Source: Halobacteriovorax marinus SJ
GTDB taxonomy: Bacteria; Bdellovibrionota; Bacteriovoracia; Bacteriovoracales; Bacteriovoracaceae
DNA: 64,000 nt
NCBI RefSeq assembly: GCF_000210915.2
Contig: NC_016620.1
Location: forward strand, 3,348,001 to 3,412,000
Direction of reading: 5' to 3'
Part shown: positions 41,280 to 50,813 of the stretch, in pieces
Layout: each line of letters begins with the position of its first letter
Position numbering within the stretch: the first letter of the stretch is position 1
Made by a program: the position numbers and the translations under genes
Notes under the pieces: model-generated
Database searches by the model: none
What the model was told of the DNA's origin: nothing
The model's input: only the letters and a program-made list of their open reading frames with translations

Positions 41280-42224
41280 TTATAAAAATAGAGAACTTAC
41301 AGAGTCATTATTGAAAGTTCTATGAATGGCCTTCGCTAAGATTTCGGCCGTATCCAGTACATGGATTTTATCAATTAATTCCCCCTCAGGACTGAGTGGA
41401 ATTGTATCTGTTACTATTATTCTATCTAACTCTTCTGCTCCCGCAATTCTCTCAAGAGCTGGGTTTGAGAAAACAGGGTGGGTCGCACAGGCATATACCT
41501 TAGTTGCACCATTATCTTTAAGTGCGCGGCAAGCCTCTATTAAAGTTCCGGCCGTATCAACCATATCATCAATGATTATACACTCCTTACCTTCAACATT
41601 ACCTACGATATTCATCGCCTTAGCTACATTCTTTCCAGTTCTTCGCTTATCAATCATAGCAATATCAGCTTTAAGCTTTTTGGCATAGTGGCGCACTCTT
41701 TCAACACCACCAGCATCTGGCGAAACAAAGATACTATTATCATTAAAAATTTCGGCCCTAATATACTCAAGCAAAACTGGAGAAGCATAAATATTATCGA
41801 ATGGAATATTAAAGAAACCTTGAATCTGGCTTGCATGTAAATCCATTGTGATAACTCGAGTCGCTCCAGCAGCAGTTAAAATATCTGCAATTAACTTTGC
41901 TGAAATAGGAGTTCTTGGAGATGCTTTTCTATCCTGACGCGAATAACCATAGTGAGGAATCACTGCAGTAATTGATGCTGCCGACGCTCTCTTAAGTGCA
42001 TCGATCATGATTAGTAATTCCATAACATGATCATTAACTGGTGAGCTCGTTGACTGTATAACAAAAACGTCCGCACCGCGGACATTCTTTTCTATTTCAC
42101 AATATATTTCGCCGTTAGCAAATCTTACTAACTGTGGGTCTACTAGGGAAACATCAAGGAATTGGGAGATACGTGAAGCAAGCTTCGGGTTTGAAGATCC
42201 GGAAACAAGGACGATCCGCTTCAT
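41280..42224 (-). CDS. prs: Ribose-phosphate pyrophosphokinase
   Basis: 314 residues, standard length. It makes PRPP from ribose 5-phosphate and ATP for nucleotide, His and Trp synthesis. Motifs are SGSSNPKLASRI at the start, the ATP-binding IPHYGYSRQDRK, DLHASQIQGFF, and the PRPP loop CIIIDDMVDTAGT. It starts 22 bases after tRNA-Gln with no terminator in between, so the tRNA promoter may drive prs, pth and ychF. Confidence 0.97.
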   Translation of the reverse strand: MKRIVLVSGSSNPKLASRISQFLDVSLVDPQLVRFANGEIYCEIEKNVRGADVFVIQSTSSPVNDHVMELLIMIDALKRASAASITAVIPHYGYSRQDRKASPRTPISAKLIADILTAAGATRVITMDLHASQIQGFFNIPFDNIYASPVLLEYIRAEIFNDNSIFVSPDAGGVERVRHYAKKLKADIAMIDKRRTGKNVAKAMNIVGNVEGKECIIIDDMVDTAGTLIEACRALKDNGATKVYACATHPVFSNPALERIAGAEELDRIIVTDTIPLSPEGELIDKIHVLDTAEILAKAIHRTFNNDSVSSLFL

Positions 42225-42246
42225 AAAAACTCCCCATCAAAAAAGA

Positions 42247-42321
42247 TGGCTGGGCTGGAAGGGTTCGAACCTTCGCATGGCAGAATCAAAATCTGCTGAC
42301 TTACCACTTGTCGACAGCCCA
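42247..42321 (-). tRNA. tRNA-Gln (TTG)
   Basis: 75 bases with CCA encoded. Acceptor TGGGCTG (42315-42321) pairs with CAGCCCA (42251-42257). The anticodon loop TTTTGAT carries TTG at 42287-42289, and the T arm has GGTTCGAACC. It heads the prs-pth-ychF run. Confidence 0.96.
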
Positions 42322-42342
42322 ACATATTTTAGAATTATCATG

Positions 42343-42371
42343 AATATACTCACTTAGGGCTTCTTTGACAA
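42343..42371 (-). promoter_or_regulatory. Promoter of tRNA-Gln (and probably prs-pth-ychF)
   Basis: On the minus strand TTGTCA (42366-42371) and TATATT (42343-42348) are 17 bases apart, each five of six to consensus; start near 42336. A GGGCTT/AAGCCC hairpin overlaps the -35 region and could be the weak end of the PBP gene transcript. Confidence 0.7.
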
Positions 42372-42384
42372 GCCCCTATATCCA

Positions 42385-44298
42385 CTAATGGCCACTTTTT
42401 TCGCAGCTCAACTCACCAAGTCGCCTACCGCGGGTCAATAAAAAATCCTGAAATATTTTAAATGACGTTGTACTTCCATACAGCCTTAATCGCTCACCAC
42501 TTCGACCAGAATCAATTCCCGTCCAAATGACTCCCAGATTCCAACCGTCATAGAAAACAAACCAATTATCGTATCCATTATTAGAGGTTCCCGTCTTCCC
42601 AAAGAAGCTTAGGCTACTTAGATTCTTAGAGACAATTCTCTTTATCGTTGTTTTAGAGGGATCACTTAAAATATAGAGTATCGTATCTTCCCACTTCTTA
42701 TTTCCAAGTGCGACTTCTTCACACTCGCGTTTCAATATCTTCTTATAGACCTCAAATAATTCGTAAGTTGAGAGCTCTATCGAACCTAGTAATTGACTTG
42801 GATACTGAGCCAAGGGAACTTGTAGAGTTGGAATATATTCTTTTACATGTGGTTCAAGATTCTTAAATCCATACTTATCTGCCAGTCGCACTAAAGGCCT
42901 ATTCAAAGATTCTTGCAATGATCTGGAGACGGTCACAAATTCATCTTCTACCTTATGTGATTCTCTAGGGCTCCACTTTCCAGAAACTAAGTCCAAAGTT
43001 ATCTCACCCGACTCAACTTCATCACTCCAATTTAGGCCCATATAACTCATAAGGGCATAGTAAAGAGGCTTAAGCGTACTCCCAACAGAGTTTCTCTCGG
43101 AGCTAATTGCCTTAATCTTATCTCGTTCCCACTTAGAATAATAAGAAAAGAAATTATTATCTTTCAAACTTCCAATCACCATTTTTACAGCGACATCTTC
43201 TTCACTATACTTCTCTTTTATGTCCGCTAAAATATCTATGGATGATTTAACGAGAACGAATTGTTCATAGGAGCTAATTCCCGCATTCTCTGTAATTCTA
43301 GAAATATAAATAAGTGGCCTATACCTATTGCTGAGCGCTCTTTTCTTAAGATCAACAACCCACTTCTCCCACTCTTTATCAGTCCACACTCTATCTGCAC
43401 TTTTAGAAAATAAATTCATATCTACTAATTTATTAAATACGACTTTAGTTCTCTGCTCTAACCTATCTAGGTGTGTTAGTGGATTATAAAAGTATGGCCC
43501 TTTTAAAAGACCAATAAGAATTGCCGCCTCGAAGGGAGCTACTTCATTTGGCTTTTTACCGAAGTAGAAAAGAGATGCAGAGTAAAGACCTTTAATCCTT
43601 ACACCATTAAAGCTTCCCCAAAAAACCTCGTTAAAGTAAGCCGTTAAAATCTCTTCCTTTGAAAATTTTGTTTCAATATATATTGCAACAATGATTTCTT
43701 TAATTTTCCTTTTAAACGACTTTTCATTGCTATAAAAAAGATTCTTAACTAATTGTTGTGTAAGTGTTGAACCACCTTGAGCAAGTCTTAACTCTGCTAT
43801 ATCCTTGGCAATGGCCCTAAAGATTGACTTCAAATCGACTCCAAAGTGATTTAAAAATCTGGCATCTTCAATTCCAATTAAACCCTTCCAAAAAACTGAT
43901 GGCATTTCTCCAAAAGACATTCTTCTTTGATAACATGAAGATCTCTCACACTCATTCAGTGCAACCATTGGCAAGGTCATTTCGTCGTGAGAAAGAAATC
44001 CATTTTTATACTTTGTTAACTTTCCAGATGAAATAGAGAGTTCGATAAACTCTTTGAAGCTCAATTCACTCTCTGTAAAAAGCCAATAATCCTCTAAATC
44101 TGATTTATTCAGAAGAACATCGGAGTCAACTTTCGATACTGATTGAGCAATGGCCGTGGATTTTTCAAATTTTCTAATCCTCTCGACTGGAATCTCGCTA
44201 ATTGTTTGAACAACGTAAACTGACGCTATGGTTAAACCTAATACCATAAGCGCTAATAGGGCTAGAAATATGATTTTTACATGACGCAACATTACCAA
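42385..44298 (-). CDS. Class A penicillin-binding protein (transglycosylase and transpeptidase)
   Basis: 637 residues with one N-terminal membrane helix (about 8-30). The GT51 domain has catalytic E144 in GIEDARFLNHFG and QGGSTLTQQLVKNLF (174-188). The transpeptidase domain has the SxxK motif S407-TLK, SLN (464-466) and KTG (568-570). It polymerises and cross-links peptidoglycan at the inner membrane. At 637 residues it is shorter than E. coli PBP1A/1B, with a short spacer between domains. The start could be TTG 44298 (AGGA seven bases upstream) or ATG 44292. It is probably a single-gene unit. Confidence 0.9.
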   Translation of the reverse strand: MVMLRHVKIIFLALLALMVLGLTIASVYVVQTISEIPVERIRKFEKSTAIAQSVSKVDSDVLLNKSDLEDYWLFTESELSFKEFIELSISSGKLTKYKNGFLSHDEMTLPMVALNECERSSCYQRRMSFGEMPSVFWKGLIGIEDARFLNHFGVDLKSIFRAIAKDIAELRLAQGGSTLTQQLVKNLFYSNEKSFKRKIKEIIVAIYIETKFSKEEILTAYFNEVFWGSFNGVRIKGLYSASLFYFGKKPNEVAPFEAAILIGLLKGPYFYNPLTHLDRLEQRTKVVFNKLVDMNLFSKSADRVWTDKEWEKWVVDLKKRALSNRYRPLIYISRITENAGISSYEQFVLVKSSIDILADIKEKYSEEDVAVKMVIGSLKDNNFFSYYSKWERDKIKAISSERNSVGSTLKPLYYALMSYMGLNWSDEVESGEITLDLVSGKWSPRESHKVEDEFVTVSRSLQESLNRPLVRLADKYGFKNLEPHVKEYIPTLQVPLAQYPSQLLGSIELSTYELFEVYKKILKRECEEVALGNKKWEDTILYILSDPSKTTIKRIVSKNLSSLSFFGKTGTSNNGYDNWFVFYDGWNLGVIWTGIDSGRSGERLRLYGSTTSFKIFQDFLLTRGRRLGELSCEKSGH

Positions 44299-44315
44299 AG
44301 TATTTTCCTACATTT

Positions 44316-44345
44316 TTGACTTCATTTCTTCTTTTCATATATTAT
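44316..44345 (+). promoter_or_regulatory. Promoter of the outer-membrane porin-like gene
   Basis: TTGACT (44316-44321) and TATTAT (44340-44345) are 18 bases apart. The leader carries GGGAG before the GTG start at 44392. Confidence 0.62.
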
Positions 44346-44391
44346 CATGAGACGTTTAGATACTTAAATTCATTTATTAAGGGAGTAACTA

Positions 44392-45867
44392 GTGTTACGT
44401 AAGAAATTAATTAACCTCTCTAAAGTTGCAACGCTTGCCACTTTAACTATGAACTCTGCACATGCACTTCCAATTGATTGGCATGGTGTTTTTGGAGTTG
44501 ATACAACTCTAATCAATAATTATAGAAGAGTTAAAAATACTGCAGACAATAAGCCGATTGCAAATAACGCTGGTTCACAAGAGATTGGTCTTGGAACAGG
44601 TAATGAAAAAGCATCATTCCAAAGTTACATCTTCAGACTAAATCCACATATTATTGTAAACGACTCAGCAAGTTTTAAGGCCGAACTGACTTCAGGTTAC
44701 GGTCGTGGTGGAAGACTCGGTGACGATAGAACAACTGACGCGACTAACGACAACTTTGGTAACGCTCTCTACGTTCAAAATAAATCATCAAGCTCTAAGA
44801 GTTTAGTAATTAATCAAGCCTATATGGAGCTCTACTCTGATACTGCTACTTATGTTATCGGTAGACACACTTCTGACTGGGGTCTTGGTGCCGTTTACAA
44901 CTCTGGTAGCGACACATGGGACAGACATGCTTTCTCAAGAGATGGTATTACTGCAAAAATTAAAATTGGTAATTTCTTAATCGAGCCATATTGGGCAAAG
45001 ATTGATTCAGAAGCTTCATTATCAAGAAACACAAAGGCCAATGAAATTGGTGCAGGTCTTCTTTACGATAACGTTGATAGAGATATTGCCTTTGGACTTC
45101 TTTATGCAAAGAAGAATAATAAATCTGGAAACACTAGAGCTGATACAAATACTACTGGTGCAGCTAGTGCATATTCTCTTGGTGAAACAGACGTTAAAGT
45201 TACAGATATTTACTTCAAGAAAATCTTTGGAAACTTTAAGCTTGAACTAGAAGTTCCTATTATCTCTGGTGAGCTTGGGAAAGTTTACAACACGGGAACA
45301 ACGAAAGTTAACTCTAAATCATTTATCTTTGAAACAGAGTATAAGCTAAACGACTCTTGGACTCTTGCTTTTGACTTTGGTTCTATCAGTGGACACAGTG
45401 GTTCTACAACTAGCTACGAAGCGATGTACTTAAACCCTAACTACCAGGTAGCGAACCTTTTATTTAGATACAACCTACAGGCGGTTGGAAATACAAATTA
45501 CAATATCTACGACTCTTATATGACAAATGCGACGTATGCTAAGATCGCTGGTGAATATAAGTCTGACAAGTGGTCATGGGTAGCTGCTATGATTTGGGCC
45601 AAAGCTAATGAGACGGCAAAAGCTGGTCAAAGCTCTTACAACCACACAAATAACAAAACGTTTACAGCTGCAGATACTCAAGCTGATGATCTAGGAATGG
45701 AAATTGATTTAAGCTTCGATTACCACTGGAACAATGCTGTTAAGGTTGGTGGTTCTCTAGGTTACTTATTTGCAGGTGATTACTTTGCTTTTACAAATGA
45801 TCCAACAAGCAAGAATACTGCAGACAACTCTTTTGCTCTACAGTTAAACTCTTCAATTGAATTCTAA
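44392..45867 (+). CDS. Outer-membrane porin-like beta-barrel protein
   Basis: 491 residues. The start is a GTG at 44392 with GGGAG upstream. Signal peptide MLRKKLINLSKVATLATLTMN (cleavage after AHA, near 25). The whole mature protein alternates polar and hydrophobic residues in strand-length blocks, with many YGRGGR-, AYMELYSD- and YWAKID-like aromatic-ended strands. It ends LQLNSSIEF, the terminal phenylalanine expected for BamA recognition. It is likely an abundant porin or channel. Substrate is unknown. It has its own promoter and strong terminator. Strand content is inferred by eye. Confidence 0.75.
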   Translation: MLRKKLINLSKVATLATLTMNSAHALPIDWHGVFGVDTTLINNYRRVKNTADNKPIANNAGSQEIGLGTGNEKASFQSYIFRLNPHIIVNDSASFKAELTSGYGRGGRLGDDRTTDATNDNFGNALYVQNKSSSSKSLVINQAYMELYSDTATYVIGRHTSDWGLGAVYNSGSDTWDRHAFSRDGITAKIKIGNFLIEPYWAKIDSEASLSRNTKANEIGAGLLYDNVDRDIAFGLLYAKKNNKSGNTRADTNTTGAASAYSLGETDVKVTDIYFKKIFGNFKLELEVPIISGELGKVYNTGTTKVNSKSFIFETEYKLNDSWTLAFDFGSISGHSGSTTSYEAMYLNPNYQVANLLFRYNLQAVGNTNYNIYDSYMTNATYAKIAGEYKSDKWSWVAAMIWAKANETAKAGQSSYNHTNNKTFTAADTQADDLGMEIDLSFDYHWNNAVKVGGSLGYLFAGDYFAFTNDPTSKNTADNSFALQLNSSIEF

Positions 45868-45890
45868 TTTTATTTAAAATCTAGACATAA

Positions 45891-45917
45891 AAAAAGCTCC
45901 CAAAAGGGAGCTTTTTT
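45891..45917. terminator. Bidirectional rho-independent terminator
   Basis: AAAAAGCTCCC (45891-45901) pairs with GGGAGCTTTTT (45906-45916), loop AAAA, with a T-run. It lies between the porin-like gene and the converging gene ending at 45920. Confidence 0.93.
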
Positions 45918-45919
45918 TA

Positions 45920-47854
45920 TTATCGACCTTGCATTAAAGGCATGGCAAATTGTGGTGTTCCCATATTGTACATAGAAGATTGGTTAGGAGCCATATTAGT
46001 ATTTCCTAGAATACTAAAGCTATCATAAGGAGAAGCTCCTACATTTAAAGAGGCAACCTCTCTATCATTCTCTTCCGCCATTCTTCTTTGAGCGGCATCA
46101 TAGTACGACTGATAATAAGAGTACTTCTGGTTATAACCTTGTACATCTTGCTGGAGTCCCTTCATCTTACTCTCAAACATTTTCATTCTCATACTTTGAG
46201 AGTTTTGCCAGTACTGACAACGAATTGGGTTTTTCATTCCACCAAACATACTACTTGCACAGTACTCTTGATACTTCTTATACTCATTTTGCTGAAATTG
46301 AGAATATTGATTTTGCATATTCTTCTGTGCATTTGTATAAAGCTGTTGAGTTAAGTACATTGGTGTTTCCTTACCTCTAGCGGCTTGTGAAACAAAACTC
46401 CAATCTCTCTTATCTTCTTTATTATACTTCTTAATTCTCTTTGCAATATTATCTTCCGCGTCTTCCATATCTTGTTGCCCATCACAATCTAGACAAACTC
46501 TCGAAAGCTCAGAAGAGCTTGCATATGCGGCTAAAAGATCTTTACCTGTTGAGTGTAGGTTGTGAACTTTCATCACCTCTACTCCATCAGTCATTTCGAT
46601 ATCTGATAAACCGGCCAGTGCTTCAGTCACTGTTTCAATACGGTTTTCTAATATATCTCTTGTATTTCTTGCAGCATCTGAATCAACATCTTCAATCTCT
46701 TCATACGCAGCTAAAGACTGTGCTAAAACTTGCTTTGCAGGCTCAGCAATTTCTTTATTATATCTTCTAGAAAGAGATTGAATTTCTCTAGCTATCTCTC
46801 TCGCCTTTCTCTTGTCTTTTTTATTTGTTGGATCGTTATACTTCTCAAGTTGAGCAAGCTTATCTTCTATCTTTGTAACAATCTCTTCACTCTTAGACTT
46901 TAGGTCCTTTGCTAGAAGTCTTGCATAGACATCTTTAAGTCTTCTTTGAAGTTCAGAACTATTACCAGTGTCCTTACTAATTAGTCTCTCGACAGCATAA
47001 ATATCACCATCAACTGCTGACTCACATGCAGCTCTAGCAAGTTGCCAGTCTCTATCATACTGAGAAACAAACGCATACTTAGACTCATCTTCAGAGCCTT
47101 CTTTTATTCCATACTCTTGAATTTTAGTACAGGCCCACTTTCCTTCTTTGTCATCGATAACCTTATCTTTATAAGTGATGTAATCATTTCTATCTGTCAC
47201 CGGACTAGCAAAGAGAAACTTAGAACTCTTTTCAGGGTTAAAGTCTTCCTGAAGGTTTGGAGTCTTTGAAATAGATTCGAACTTCTCATTGTTTCTATCC
47301 ATCTCATAACCTGAGCCTTTCTTAACAAGGTAGTTATGCTTAATTAAACAACGAGTGATTTTCTCGTCCATAGACATATTACTAATAAGTGAAGATACAT
47401 CTTGCTTCAGCTCTTCAGCTGTAAAATGTAAATCTTCCTTGGCAAAATTCTTTAGGTTTTCAAAGTTAACAATATGGTTATTTTCATTATCTAAAATTCT
47501 ATTCACCTTTAGATGAACACACTTTGTAGCAAGTCGATTAAACTCTACACGAAATTTTGTTTTTGAATGTGGTTCAAGAATTGGTAATTGACCACCATTT
47601 AGAATACTTAATTCATCCATCGTAAGAGTATTGTTGGCCTTTATTCTCTCTCTACAATTTTGGCTTTGAAACTCTGTTCCTGATCCTTCGCCAGGGTTGA
47701 TCGTCCCATCATCACCTGGATCATTTGATTGCCTACCATTTGAGTTTCCCTCACTTCCAACAATATTTATATTAGAAATGGAGAACTCACCAGCAAGTGT
47801 ACTAGGTGCAAGGCTGCCGATAGTTAAAAGAATTAAAAGGTTTTTAATGTTCAT
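45920..47854 (-). CDS. Large exported coiled-coil-rich protein of unknown function
   Basis: 644 residues with a signal peptide (MNIKNLLILLTIGSLAPSTLA). A glycine/asparagine-rich stretch (about 30-65) follows, then a mixed region, then long charged helices (about 310-480, SEEIVTKIEDKLAQLEKY) that look like coiled coil. The last part is Q/N/M/Y-rich (NAQKNMQNQYSQFQQNEY) and ends in low-complexity GTPQFAMPLMQGR. Eight or so cysteines, including VCLDCDG, suggest disulfides. No family is recognised. It sits just after another exported unknown and may be part of a surface or predation structure, but nothing in the sequence proves that. Confidence 0.6.
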   Translation of the reverse strand: MNIKNLLILLTIGSLAPSTLAGEFSISNINIVGSEGNSNGRQSNDPGDDGTINPGEGSGTEFQSQNCRERIKANNTLTMDELSILNGGQLPILEPHSKTKFRVEFNRLATKCVHLKVNRILDNENNHIVNFENLKNFAKEDLHFTAEELKQDVSSLISNMSMDEKITRCLIKHNYLVKKGSGYEMDRNNEKFESISKTPNLQEDFNPEKSSKFLFASPVTDRNDYITYKDKVIDDKEGKWACTKIQEYGIKEGSEDESKYAFVSQYDRDWQLARAACESAVDGDIYAVERLISKDTGNSSELQRRLKDVYARLLAKDLKSKSEEIVTKIEDKLAQLEKYNDPTNKKDKRKAREIAREIQSLSRRYNKEIAEPAKQVLAQSLAAYEEIEDVDSDAARNTRDILENRIETVTEALAGLSDIEMTDGVEVMKVHNLHSTGKDLLAAYASSSELSRVCLDCDGQQDMEDAEDNIAKRIKKYNKEDKRDWSFVSQAARGKETPMYLTQQLYTNAQKNMQNQYSQFQQNEYKKYQEYCASSMFGGMKNPIRCQYWQNSQSMRMKMFESKMKGLQQDVQGYNQKYSYYQSYYDAAQRRMAEENDREVASLNVGASPYDSFSILGNTNMAPNQSSMYNMGTPQFAMPLMQGR

Positions 47855-47939
47855 AGTTTATTCCCAATTACCATTACGATAAAAATTCTATCTCATCTGT
47901 TTATCGGCGAATCAGAAATAAACTTGAATAAAAGAGTTA

Positions 47940-47971
47940 AAGGTGTCTCATTTCAATAATTTAGACACCTT
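47940..47971 (-). terminator. Hairpin after the gene ending at 47976
   Basis: AAGGTGTCT (47940-47948) pairs perfectly with AGACACCTT (47963-47971) through a 14-base loop. On the minus strand it is followed by a weak T-rich tract. Confidence 0.6.
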
Positions 47972-47975
47972 ATAT

Positions 47976-48998
47976 CTAGTAAACCAGAACTGGTTTCTGT
48001 GTGATCAGCTTCTGCCCTTTAGCATTGGCCACTGGCTCTTCTTGGCTCATCAGATCTTTCTTAGGATTTTTGGCAAGATTTTCTTCTTCAATCTTCTTAT
48101 ACCTTAGTGCTCTCTTAGCTAAATCATCTCCGGTATTGTTGAAGATAGATAGGCCAAGAAATCTAACATTATAATTAATATTGCTCTGATCTTTTATCAT
48201 TATATGCTTAGGAAGCTCATGCCTTCCATTAAATAGAATATAGTCTGAGAAGAAAGATTCAACATCACTTGTTCCCTTAGAAACTTTCATTCGAACTAGT
48301 CTATGCTCCTCATTTGTAAACTTAGCACTCACTCCTCCAAGGTCTAAGTTCAAAAAGAAGTTTCTCCCCTCTTTAACTAACTTAAGTGCTTTGTTCTCAG
48401 AGTACATACTTGAAGATCTAATTTCTTGAATCTTCTTTTTCGCTTCCTCATCTTCACCTTCTAGTGGAGAGGTAAGCTCTTCCTTAATATCTTCATTCTC
48501 TTTAACGGCAGTTAAATACTTCTTATACTTATCAAATAAATCCAACTTCTCTTTATTAAGAGAATCTTTATTTGATATATAATTCATTGAGTATCTCTTC
48601 AGTATACTTGAGATAGCTTCAGAACTATTTAATCCGTACATTGTTAAGAGAGAATAAAATAAAGATCTTTCGATAAGTTCATCATTTTTAACTTTAGGAA
48701 AGAAGTTGTTTAAGAATAATGTACTAACAACTTCATCATTAGACATTTTCCCTTCACTATACTCCACCTGAAGAAACTTAACCCTTTGCTCAGCTTCAAT
48801 ACTAAAGATGAACTTATAGAAAGAAGGTTTGAAGTATTCTTCCTCTGTAGCCTCTCTTTCGATCATAGCCTTAAGAACAATAAGGTTACCATCAAGGTCC
48901 TGACTATTTGGGTTTCTAAAAAGTCCCTCTACACTTGGAGCGACAGCATAAATATTAAGTGTAGTAAAAAATAGAGCTAATGAAAGAAGCTTTCTCAT
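47976..48998 (-). CDS. Exported protein of unknown function
   Basis: 340 residues with a signal peptide (MRKLLSLALFFTTLNIYA). The mature part is mostly alpha-helical and charged, with no cysteine, then a short beta segment (NFFLNLDLGGVSAKF), and a C-terminus rich in K and P. No family is recognised. Its start overlaps the stop codon of galU (TAATG), so it is co-expressed with UDP-glucose synthesis. A role in envelope polysaccharide is a guess from this context. Confidence 0.58.
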   Translation of the reverse strand: MRKLLSLALFFTTLNIYAVAPSVEGLFRNPNSQDLDGNLIVLKAMIEREATEEEYFKPSFYKFIFSIEAEQRVKFLQVEYSEGKMSNDEVVSTLFLNNFFPKVKNDELIERSLFYSLLTMYGLNSSEAISSILKRYSMNYISNKDSLNKEKLDLFDKYKKYLTAVKENEDIKEELTSPLEGEDEEAKKKIQEIRSSSMYSENKALKLVKEGRNFFLNLDLGGVSAKFTNEEHRLVRMKVSKGTSDVESFFSDYILFNGRHELPKHIMIKDQSNINYNVRFLGLSIFNNTGDDLAKRALRYKKIEEENLAKNPKKDLMSQEEPVANAKGQKLITQKPVLVY

Positions 48999-49885
48999 TA
49001 TTTTATCCCGTAAGTTTTAATCTTCTCTTTGATAATATTTAACATTAAGTCTTTTGTAGATTCATCCCTAAGAGCAAATTCAACCGTTGCATTTAGGTAA
49101 CCTTCAATACAGCCTGTATCAAATCTATCTCCAATAAACTTATGAGCATAAACCTCATCTTTATTAGCCAGCATATTGATAGCATCTGTAAGCTGATATT
49201 CCCCACCAACTCCTCTTGGTATTTCTCTCAAGCACTCAAAAATATCTCCCGAGAGAATATATCTACCTGGTGTTGCTAAATTTGTAGGTGCCTCAGCAGG
49301 CTTTGGCTTTTCAATCATAGCATTCATTTTCAAAGTAGTTGAACTATCTTTAAGGAATTCTCCGTCCACTATTCCATACTTATATGTTTCAGTTTCCGGA
49401 ACTTCCATAACTCCAATTACGGATTTGCCACCATTGTCTCTAGAGACATCAATTAATTGTTTAGTCGCTGGTGTTTGCCCTCTTACGATGTCATCGCCAA
49501 GGATAACTGAAAAAGTCTCACTTCCAACAATTGGCGAAGCACAATTAATCGCGTGACCAAGACCTAACTGCTCTTTTTGTCTTACAGTTATAATTTCAAT
49601 CATAGAACTTACATTTTGAATAAGCTCTAACTCTTTTAACTTACCATTTTGCTCAAGAAAGTTCTCTAATTCCAAGTTTCTATCAAAATAATTCTCGATA
49701 GAACCCTTTCCAGAAGAAGTCACAAAAATTAATTGCTCAATACCTGACTCAACTGCTTCCATTACACAGTAATGAACCATTGGAATATTGATTATTGGCA
49801 ACATCTCTTTAGGTGTTTGTTTTGTTGCCGGTAAAAACCTTGTTCCTTTACCCGCAACAGGGATGACGGCCTTTCTAATATTCAT
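48998..49885 (-). CDS. galU: UTP-glucose-1-phosphate uridylyltransferase
   Basis: 295 residues, standard length. It makes UDP-glucose from UTP and glucose 1-phosphate. Motifs are VIPVAGKGTRFLPATKQTPK (nucleotide loop), PKEMLPIINIPMV, QLGLGHAI and the metal site ILGDDI, then GRYILSGDIFE. Next to it is an exported protein of unknown function. The divergent outer-membrane gene starts 38 bases away. Confidence 0.95.
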   Translation of the reverse strand: MNIRKAVIPVAGKGTRFLPATKQTPKEMLPIINIPMVHYCVMEAVESGIEQLIFVTSSGKGSIENYFDRNLELENFLEQNGKLKELELIQNVSSMIEIITVRQKEQLGLGHAINCASPIVGSETFSVILGDDIVRGQTPATKQLIDVSRDNGGKSVIGVMEVPETETYKYGIVDGEFLKDSSTTLKMNAMIEKPKPAEAPTNLATPGRYILSGDIFECLREIPRGVGGEYQLTDAINMLANKDEVYAHKFIGDRFDTGCIEGYLNATVEFALRDESTKDLMLNIIKEKIKTYGIK

Positions 49886-49922
49886 TATACTATCCTTAAT
49901 AAACTTTTATTTTGGAAAAATT

Positions 49923-50810
49923 ATGAAAATTAGATTATCACATTTATCACTATTGTCCATCTGTCTTACTTTCACACTTTGTGCACAAGGACGAATTCTT
50001 GAGTATGAAACAACAAGACTTAAGTCAACGGCTGGAGCAGGTGCAGGTTCACTTCTAGTGGAAGAATCTATTTTTCTAAACCCTGCTGCTATTTCATTTT
50101 TTAATATAAGTACATTCTACTTTCAGAAAGTTAGTACGGAACAAACCCCAGACAATGGCGCTGTTTCAGAATCAGATGCTATCAGCTTTATTGCTGCCGA
50201 CACAAAGGGATCACTCAAAGGTGCTGTTGCCTATACAAAGCAAAAGAAAGGTGATGAAAAGAGAAAGACTATTGCTGGCTCTATGGCCTCACCACTTGGA
50301 AAGATGGCCTCTTTTGGTGTGAGTTATCAACATATCACAGAAGAAACTGTAGATGAATTTCACCAAAGTTCTGAAGAAACTTATAAGAAATTCACTCTTG
50401 GAATTACACGTATCATATCTCCAGAATTAACAATGGGAGTTGTTGCAGTTGATCCATTAAGAGAGAGACCTCAAGATTCAAAAGCAATTCTTGGATTTCA
50501 ATACGTTTTCAAAGATACAATTTCACTTATGCTAGATGGTGGTGCTGACTGGAAAGAGAACCTCTCTTCCACTTTAGTTTGGAAAGCAGCAGCTCAGATC
50601 AAGTTCCTAGATAACTTCTTTTTAAGATTTGGTACATATAGAGATAAGGCCCTTAAAGAAAGAGGTTCCGGTGCTGGTATCAGTTGGGTTCAACCAAAGC
50701 TTACTGTTGAAGCTGCACTCAAGAACTCGAAGCTTGAAGAAGATGAACTTCTTAACCAAGAAGGCGAAAAGGTACAAGAAACTTCTCTGTCACTATCTTA
50801 CAGGTTCTAA
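49923..50810 (+). CDS. Outer-membrane protein, PorV/FadL-like barrel
   Basis: 295 residues with a signal peptide (about 1-22, LLSICLTFTLCA). The early mature sequence has GAGAGSLLVEESIFLNPAA, the typical N-terminal hatch pattern of FadL/PorV-type barrels, then alternating strands and a final SLSYRF ending in phenylalanine. The ATG at 49923 is preferred to an upstream in-frame start, which would run into galU. It lies directly before a CFI-box protein and an LptF/G permease. Function is unknown; hydrophobic-compound transport is possible. Confidence 0.7.
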   Translation: MKIRLSHLSLLSICLTFTLCAQGRILEYETTRLKSTAGAGAGSLLVEESIFLNPAAISFFNISTFYFQKVSTEQTPDNGAVSESDAISFIAADTKGSLKGAVAYTKQKKGDEKRKTIAGSMASPLGKMASFGVSYQHITEETVDEFHQSSEETYKKFTLGITRIISPELTMGVVAVDPLRERPQDSKAILGFQYVFKDTISLMLDGGADWKENLSSTLVWKAAAQIKFLDNFFLRFGTYRDKALKERGSGAGISWVQPKLTVEAALKNSKLEEDELLNQEGEKVQETSLSLSYRF

Positions 50811-50813
50811 TTA

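Noticed and set aside
46088-46770. Two plus-strand frames opposite the large exported protein
   Set aside because: Leucine/serine-rich antisense products typical of shadows of glutamine- and glutamate-rich coding; no start signals.
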